From NCBI RefSeq assembly GCF_002256285.1, contig NZ_NKJE01000003.1:62001-126000 (forward strand): a DNA stretch of 64,000 bases. Direction: 5' to 3'. This DNA comes from Flavobacterium sp. BFFFF1. GTDB lineage: Bacteria; Bacteroidota; Bacteroidia; Flavobacteriales; Flavobacteriaceae. Below, one piece after another: positions 63,454 to 64,000 of this stretch. Both the position numbers and the translations under genes were made by a program. Below the pieces are notes generated by a model that was not told the DNA's origin, did no database searches, and worked only from the letters and a program-made list of their open reading frames with translations. How positions within the stretch are numbered: position 1 is the first letter of the stretch; the number at the start of each line of letters is the position of its first letter.

Positions 63454-64000
63454 TTATTTTTTAGCGTTGTCTTTTACTTTGATATCCGTTCCGAGACGTT
63501 GTATATAGGCAATTAGCGCCGTTACTTCGCGTTTGTGCATGGGTACGAATGTCGCTCCTGCCGCTGCAGCCGCTTTTTTGCTGTCTTCGTAACTTTTTAC
63601 AAAATCCGGATCCTCGTTGAGTGATTTTTCTATTTCCATACCTTGTTTCAGGATGGATTGTCTGGCATTATCGATATCTGAATAAGAATAAGGAACACCC
63701 AGTTTTTTCATCACTTTCATTTTTGTTTCGATATAAGAATAATCCATCTCCTTATTGTCGAAAAGCCATTTGTAACCAGGCATAATCGAACCGGCGGAAG
63801 TACTTTGGGGGTCCCATAGGTGGTTAAAATGCCAGTTGTTATTGTATTTCCCGCCCACGCGAAGCAGATCTGGTCCCGTTCTTTTAGATCCCCACAAAAA
63901 TGGATGGTCGTACACAAATTCTCCGGCTTTGGATTGTGGCCCATAACGTTCCACTTCGCTACGGAACGGCCTAACCATCTGCGAGTGGCAGCTCACACAA
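63454..64000 (-). CDS. ccoN: cbb3-type cytochrome c oxidase subunit I/II fusion (CcoNO), 3' part
   Basis: Partial gene running off the right edge; the track's start (63996, GTG) is an artefact of the edge. The window's first in-frame residues complete a heme c motif CVSCH, followed by SQMVRPFRSEVERYGPQSKA and KRTGPDLLRVGGKYNNNWHF, both hallmarks of CcoO. In Bacteroidota CcoN and CcoO are fused in one protein; the fused part upstream would lie outside the window, so fusion itself is inferred. First gene of the cluster shown here, reading leftward. Confidence 0.9.
   Translation of the reverse strand, partial: CVSCHSQMVRPFRSEVERYGPQSKAGEFVYDHPFLWGSKRTGPDLLRVGGKYNNNWHFNHLWDPQSTSAGSIMPGYKWLFDNKEMDYSYIETKMKVMKKLGVPYSYSDIDNARQSILKQGMEIEKSLNEDPDFVKSYEDSKKAAAAAGATFVPMHKREVTALIAYIQRLGTDIKVKDNAKK

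Overview
The window looks like chromosomal DNA of a member of the Bacteroidota, most likely a Flavobacterium-like Flavobacteriaceae. Reasons: TTG/TAnnTTTG promoters with little Shine-Dalgarno signal, family types typical of the phylum (BlaI/M56 pair, GIN-domain protein, DUF3822 next to rsmD, fused CcoNO with CcoP, PyrR-PyrB), and intergenic A/T-rich heptamer repeats. This assignment is by recognition only; no database search was possible.

Layout. 1-5 kb: 5' end of ppc (minus, running off the left edge), an Lrp/AsnC regulator, a divergent M14 carboxypeptidase / XRE regulator pair separated by a cluster of TTTACAnnTGTAAA-type palindromes, a PlsC-like acyltransferase, a spermidine-synthase-like methyltransferase and kdsB. 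5-9.3 kb: accessory DNA with a lipocalin-like protein, a small membrane protein, an AT-rich S41 peptidase flanked by imperfect inverted repeats, an orphan 161-aa protein, and a gene-free array of six 43-bp repeat units built from ACGTGGTnnACCACGT palindromes. 9.3-18 kb: a 1328-aa multi-PAS histidine kinase, a phosphoesterase, an orphan receiver protein, a DEDDh-exonuclease/GIY-YIG fusion and small conserved proteins. 18-25.7 kb: AraC-type membrane regulator, GIN/DoxX/lipoprotein operon, RecD-like helicase, DUF3822-rsmD. 25.78-26.10 kb: RNase P RNA (minus). 26-31 kb: topoisomerase IB, lipoprotein, dnaX (split by a frame change at an A10 tract), a Cys/His secreted protein.

31-38.7 kb is a long, tightly packed minus-strand block: TMEM175-like channel, ppx, ppk1, sixA, pdxH, rnz, a STAS-like protein, pyrB, pyrR (polyphosphate turnover plus housekeeping). 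39-41 kb: receiver/CHASE3 histidine kinase pair. 41-45.3 kb: ABC-F ATPase, then a compact operon of an Lgt-family membrane protein, a radical SAM protein resembling archaeal tetraether synthase (Tes), and a small membrane protein. 45-53 kb: thioredoxin-fold lipoprotein, fsa, SDR, 4.5S/SRP RNA with a full promoter, glutaminyl cyclase-like lipoprotein, BlaI-M56 regulatory pair. 53-64 kb: BON protein, receiver-Crp/Fnr regulator with PAS kinase, small membrane proteins, hemN, and the cbb3 oxidase block (TauE/SafE-like, ccoH, ccoG, ccoP, ccoQ, ccoNO 3' part) running off the right edge. The receiver-Fnr/PAS-kinase pair beside hemN and cbb3 genes suggests oxygen-responsive control of respiration.

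Most unusual: the 43-bp palindrome array, the Tes-like/Lgt-like operon, the dnaX A10 site, the operator cluster before the XRE gene, and the possible cassette around the S41 peptidase. Several genes are too short or partial for the ORF track and were found by reading: ppc 5' end, a 56-aa membrane lipoprotein (41073), a 45-aa protein (53291), a 51-aa membrane protein (57471), and two RNA genes.
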